From an uncultured Opitutia bacterium (GTDB taxonomy: Bacteria; Verrucomicrobiota; Verrucomicrobiia; Opitutales; UBA953), in NCBI GenBank assembly GCA_903853185.1, contig CAINSX010000068.1, positions 1 to 7,858 on the forward strand: a stretch of DNA of 7,858 bases. The letters are read 5' to 3'. Made by a program: the position numbers and the translations under genes. Below, one piece after another: positions 5,293 through 7,858 of the stretch (its first letter is position 1; each line of letters begins with the position of its first letter). A model generated the notes under the pieces. That model saw only the letters and a list, made by a program, of their open reading frames with translations. It was not told the DNA's origin and made no database searches.

Positions 5293-6954
5293 CTACTTCG
5301 CGCCGTCGAGTAATTCGCGGGCGTGGGAGAGCGCGACCTTGCTGGTGCGATCGCCGAGCATGCGGGCCAGCTCGGACTCGCGATCCTTACGCTTGCCGTG
5401 GACTGGAGAGATCTCGACCGTCGTCGACTTTTCATCCTGCGTCTTGGTCACGACGAGATGAGCATGGCCGAGCGCGGCAACCTGCGGAAGGTGCGTCACG
5501 CAGAACACCTGGTGGCCCTTGCCGAGGGCGGCGAGTTCGCGGCCGACCTGCGCACCGATTTCACCGCCGACATTGGCGTCGACCTCGTCGAAGACCAGTA
5601 CCGGGGTGCGGTCGACGGCGGCAAGGACGGTCTTCAGGGCGAGCATCACGCGCGCGGCTTCGCCACTGGACGCGATCTGATCAAGCGGCAGGAGGTCCTG
5701 GCCGGCATTCGGACAGAAGAGGAACCGGACGGCGTCAGCGCCGTATGGGCCGAGTTCCGCGACGGCGACCTCGATCCGCAGGTCGGCCTTCTTGAAGCCG
5801 AGCGAACCGAGCATCTTACGGGTGGCGGCGGCGAGCTTCTCGGCGGCCTTGGTGCGGGCGGCACGGAGCGCGTCGGCCTGCTTGCGGAGATCCTTCTCCA
5901 CCTTGGCGGCCTCGGCTTTCAGTTTCGTCACGCGGGCTTCGACGTCGCCCTGCGAGGCGAGACGGCGGCGGAGCGCTTCGCGCTTCTCGCGCACCGCTTC
6001 GGCGCCTGGTCCGTACTTGCGACGGAATTCCAACCAGAGGTTCATCTTGCCGTCGAGCTCGGCGGCCGACTCGTCGTCGGAGGAGAGTCCGCGGCCGAGG
6101 CGCGCGAAGTCTGCGCGGATATCTTCCGCTTCGGCCGCGAGGGCATTCAGGCGATCGCGGAGCGACCCCGCATCGGCGTCGATGCGGGCGATGTCGTCCG
6201 CGGCCTTGAGCAACTTAGGCATCACCTCACCGAGTCCGTCGGAGCTCAGGCCGGATTCGAGCTGACCGAGCAAGGCCGCGAGCTCCTGGGCACGGGAAGA
6301 GCGGGCGTGGTCGCGTTCAAGCTTCGTGATGGCCTCTTCGGAGAGGTCGAGCGAATCGAGCTTCTCGAGCTGGGAGCGGAGGAAGGCTTCTTCGTCTTCG
6401 GAAAGACGTTCGGCTGTGGCCGCCTCCGCGGCTTCGCGGAGCAGCTCGTTGCGCAAGCGCCAGCCGGTGCGATAGGTCGTGAGCGCGGAGGCGAGTCCCG
6501 CGTGCAGGTCGAGCATCTCCAGCTGCGTCTCGGCGCGCATCAGCTTCTGCGGTTCGCCCGGGCCGTGGAAATCGATCCACAGCTCGCCGAGCTGCTGGAG
6601 CTGCGTGAGCGTAGCCGAGCCCCCGTTGATGGAGATACGTCCCGCCTTGGTCGCATGGACCGAACGCTTCAGGATGAGCAGACCGTCGTCGCAGACCGGC
6701 AAGTCGAGGGACTTCAGCACTTCGTCGAAGCGCTTATCGCCGTCGGTCTCGAGTTCGGCTTCGACCGAGCATTCCTCGGCACCCTTGCGGACGATCGTCT
6801 TCGCGGCGCGATTACCCGCGAGGAGCGAAAGCGCGCCGAGTAGGACGGACTTGCCGGCGCCGGTCTCGCCCGTGACCACCGTGAAGCCCGAACCCAGTTC
6901 GAGCTCGGTGCGGTCCATCAGGGCGAGGTCGCGGATTTGAAGACGGCGGATCAT
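5293..6954 (-). CDS. recN: DNA repair protein RecN (SMC-like ATPase)
   Basis: The 553-residue cytoplasmic protein acts in recombinational repair of double-strand breaks. The N-terminal ATPase half has MIRRLQIRDLALMD (1-14) and Walker A GETGAGKS (29-36), then FHGPGEPQKLM (129-139), the counterpart of the RecN motif usually written HGQHEHQ-L. Long Glu/Lys/Arg/Ala-rich helices, about 150-230 and 265-385, form the coiled-coil arms, with RRKYG (311-315) between them as in other RecN. The C-terminal half has the ABC signature region IASSGEAARVMLALK (427-441), Walker B VLVFDEVDANVGGE (452-465) and the H-loop VTHLPQVAA (486-494). The length is normal for the family (about 550). The signature (SSGEAAR instead of SGGELSR) and the Walker B tail differ from textbook RecN. 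The ATG at 6954 overlaps the yggS stop (ATGA), so this start is preferred over longer in-frame extensions; translation is probably coupled to yggS. Confidence 0.96.
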   Translation of the reverse strand: MIRRLQIRDLALMDRTELELGSGFTVVTGETGAGKSVLLGALSLLAGNRAAKTIVRKGAEECSVEAELETDGDKRFDEVLKSLDLPVCDDGLLILKRSVHATKAGRISINGGSATLTQLQQLGELWIDFHGPGEPQKLMRAETQLEMLDLHAGLASALTTYRTGWRLRNELLREAAEAATAERLSEDEEAFLRSQLEKLDSLDLSEEAITKLERDHARSSRAQELAALLGQLESGLSSDGLGEVMPKLLKAADDIARIDADAGSLRDRLNALAAEAEDIRADFARLGRGLSSDDESAAELDGKMNLWLEFRRKYGPGAEAVREKREALRRRLASQGDVEARVTKLKAEAAKVEKDLRKQADALRAARTKAAEKLAAATRKMLGSLGFKKADLRIEVAVAELGPYGADAVRFLFCPNAGQDLLPLDQIASSGEAARVMLALKTVLAAVDRTPVLVFDEVDANVGGEIGAQVGRELAALGKGHQVFCVTHLPQVAALGHAHLVVTKTQDEKSTTVEISPVHGKRKDRESELARMLGDRTSKVALSHARELLDGAK

Positions 6955-7649
6955 ACGGAGGGGCGGCGGCCGAACAAGGTCGAGCCTAGGCGGACACAAG
7001 TAGAACCTGCCGCGACAGCGGATTCAAGGTCTCCGCTCATGCCCATCGATAATTCCGGGAGCACCACCCCGAAGCGGGCGGCCAGGGAGTCACGGCAAAG
7101 ACGAAGCTCGACGAAGGTGCGATCGGCGTCCGCCGGATCCTCGGAGAGTGGCGCGACGGCCATCAGCCCCCGCACAACCAGGGCCGACTGTGCCAAGGCC
7201 GCCTCAAGCAACCGAGGAGCATCGGCGAGGTCGCACCCGAACTTCGCAGGGTCGTCACCGGAGTTGACCTGAAGCAGCACCTGCGGCCGCAGGCCCATCT
7301 CGCCGGCCAGACGGCCTAGGCGAACGGCGAGGTCGGGCGAGTCCACGGTCTGGATGACATCAAAAACCTGCAGGGCATGCTTGGCCTTGTTAGACTGCAG
7401 ATGGCCGATGAGTTCCCACCGCAGGTCGGAAGGGGCCATCGGGCGCTTTCCTGCGGCCTCCTGCACGCGATTCTCGCCGACGGCCCGCAAGCCAAGCCCG
7501 TAGGCCATCAACGCGGCCTCCACCGGGTTGGTCTTGGTCACCGGCAGCACCCTGACCGACGCTGGGTCGCGGCCGACCCGGGCGCAGGCGGTCGCGATAC
7601 GGGTCAGCACCCCCTCGTAGTGGGCCTTAAACTGGTCGGAGGAGACCAT
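6951..7649 (-). CDS. yggS: YggS/PROSC family pyridoxal phosphate-binding protein
   Basis: The 232-residue protein belongs to the family of single-domain alanine racemase-like TIM barrels that bind PLP without a known reaction and keep PLP and amino-acid pools balanced. The PLP lysine is Lys39 in PVTKTNP. Other family motifs are GENRVQE (59-65, approximately), WELIGHLQSNKAK (78-90), LQVNSGDDPAKFG (126-138), RGLMAVAP (160-167), LSMGMSGDLESAV (200-212) and VRLGSTLFGRR (219-229), the last binding PLP phosphate. The length matches the usual 225-235. The ATG at 7649 gives the standard N-terminus; a TTG at 7685 would add 12 residues and has no support. No Shine-Dalgarno sequence precedes it. It is the first gene of a yggS-recN unit (ATGA overlap at 6951-6954) and is divergent from a LysR-type gene. 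Confidence 0.95.
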   Translation of the reverse strand: MVSSDQFKAHYEGVLTRIATACARVGRDPASVRVLPVTKTNPVEAALMAYGLGLRAVGENRVQEAAGKRPMAPSDLRWELIGHLQSNKAKHALQVFDVIQTVDSPDLAVRLGRLAGEMGLRPQVLLQVNSGDDPAKFGCDLADAPRLLEAALAQSALVVRGLMAVAPLSEDPADADRTFVELRLCRDSLAARFGVVLPELSMGMSGDLESAVAAGSTCVRLGSTLFGRRPSV

Positions 7650-7774
7650 TTGCACCAGAGGGAGGGAGAACGGGCGGGGAGTCAACCAGTCGGGCTCCCT
7701 GAGCCGCGTGGAGGGCCATGGGCTAGGATTAGCACATCTACACTTGAAGCCCTAACCCATTAGATTCATTAATC
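7650..7774. promoter_or_regulatory. Divergent control region between yggS and the LysR-type gene
   Basis: This 125-bp spacer has to hold the promoters of both genes. It includes a small hairpin, GGCTC-CCT-GAGCC (7693-7705), which would lie in the yggS leader without a T-run, and an AT-richer end (7734-7774). TTGAAG (7744-7749) with ATTAAT (7768-7773) at 18 bp could be a promoter reading rightward; transcripts would then start after the ATG at 7775 and favour the ATG at 7793. The match is weak. Three dyads in the same spacer are listed separately. Confidence 0.4.
7722..7774. promoter_or_regulatory. Three 4-N4-4 dyads, candidate regulator operators
   Basis: Three perfect short dyads with identical geometry lie in the spacer: GCTA-N4-TAGC (7722-7733), CTAA-N4-TTAG (7752-7763) and GATT-N4-AATC (7763-7774). 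Their centres are 30 and 11 bp apart, close to three turns and one turn of B-DNA, so they would face the same side. The last one abuts the ATG at 7775. An ATTA...TAAT arrangement (7759-7773) also satisfies the T-N11-A rule of LysR-type sites. Autoregulation by the divergent LysR protein is a natural reading, but short dyads in AT-rich DNA can arise by chance. Confidence 0.35.
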
Positions 7775-7858
7775 ATGGCGTCTTTCATTCCCATGCATAT
7801 CGAGAACCTGAAGATCTTCCGCGACCTGGTGGACAACGAAAGCTTCTCCAAGGCGGCC
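7775..7858 (+). CDS. LysR-family transcriptional regulator, N-terminal 28 codons (3' end outside window)
   Basis: The frame opens with ATG at 7775 and stays open to the window edge. The text MHIENLKIFRDLVD followed by NESFSKAA is the typical beginning of the LysR-type winged helix-turn-helix domain (helix 1 plus the start of the recognition unit, as in the family pattern L-x-x-F-x-x-V-x-x-x-x-S-F-x-x-A-A). The rest of the DNA-binding domain and the whole effector domain are outside. The conserved part begins at the second ATG (7793, residue 7), so the true start may be 7793 instead of 7775. Neither has a Shine-Dalgarno sequence. The divergent orientation to yggS-recN is the usual arrangement for LysR regulators and a possible target. 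Its effector and targets cannot be told. Confidence 0.8.
   Translation, partial: MASFIPMHIENLKIFRDLVDNESFSKAA

Noticed and set aside
5323..6843. Open frame of about 506 codons on the + strand, antisense to recN
   Set aside because: It lies wholly inside recN, whose motifs are complete on the - strand. The antisense product has a skewed Gly/Glu/Leu/Arg composition and no family motif, as expected for a shadow frame in GC-rich coding DNA.
7650..7685. TTG start at 7685 for the YggS-family protein
   Set aside because: The added 12 residues are Pro/Leu-rich, not typical of the family, and the start is a rare codon without a ribosome site.

Overview
The window is a chromosomal housekeeping segment of a high-GC Gram-negative bacterium. 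It holds eight protein-coding genes, two of them cut by the window edges, and I see no rRNA, tRNA, CRISPR array, insertion sequence, phage or plasmid gene. Mpl (a ligase for diaminopimelate-type peptidoglycan recycling) and the layout truB-ribF fit a Gram-negative. Most starts lack a Shine-Dalgarno sequence, RecN carries variant ABC motifs, and a secreted parallel beta-helix protein is present. Together these make me suspect the Verrucomicrobiota/Planctomycetota side of the tree, possibly Opitutae, but this is an impression from protein style and not a demonstrated placement.

Left part (1-2372): the end of truB (tRNA pseudouridine-55 synthase) overlaps the start of ribF (riboflavin kinase/FAD synthetase) by ATGA on the + strand. 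ribF converges on, and overlaps by 12 bp, a secreted beta-helix protein on the - strand. That gene lies 5 bp behind mpl, so mpl and the beta-helix gene look like one transcription unit.

Middle (3794-4516): a 278-bp non-coding spacer lies between mpl and the upstream hpf (short ribosome hibernation factor, - strand). It contains a terminator-like hairpin next to the mpl start, a strong GC hairpin, and a low-complexity tract built from reiterated CTGACTG and ACCGACT words, three of the latter spaced exactly 16 bp apart. hpf is divergent from a short-chain dehydrogenase whose best start is a GTG at 4517, not the ATG at 4472.

Right part (4517-7858): the dehydrogenase converges on recN with 2 bp between stop codons. 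recN is translationally coupled (ATGA) to the upstream yggS-type PLP-binding gene. yggS is divergent from the first 28 codons of a LysR-family regulator, and the spacer carries three short dyads of identical 4-N4-4 architecture, good candidates for regulator binding sites.

The genes serve unrelated core functions: tRNA modification, flavin cofactors, wall recycling, ribosome hibernation, recombinational repair and PLP homeostasis. I do not see a new defence or mobile system. The least explained parts are the 3794-4071 spacer, the yggS-lysR spacer, and the link of a secreted beta-helix protein to mpl.
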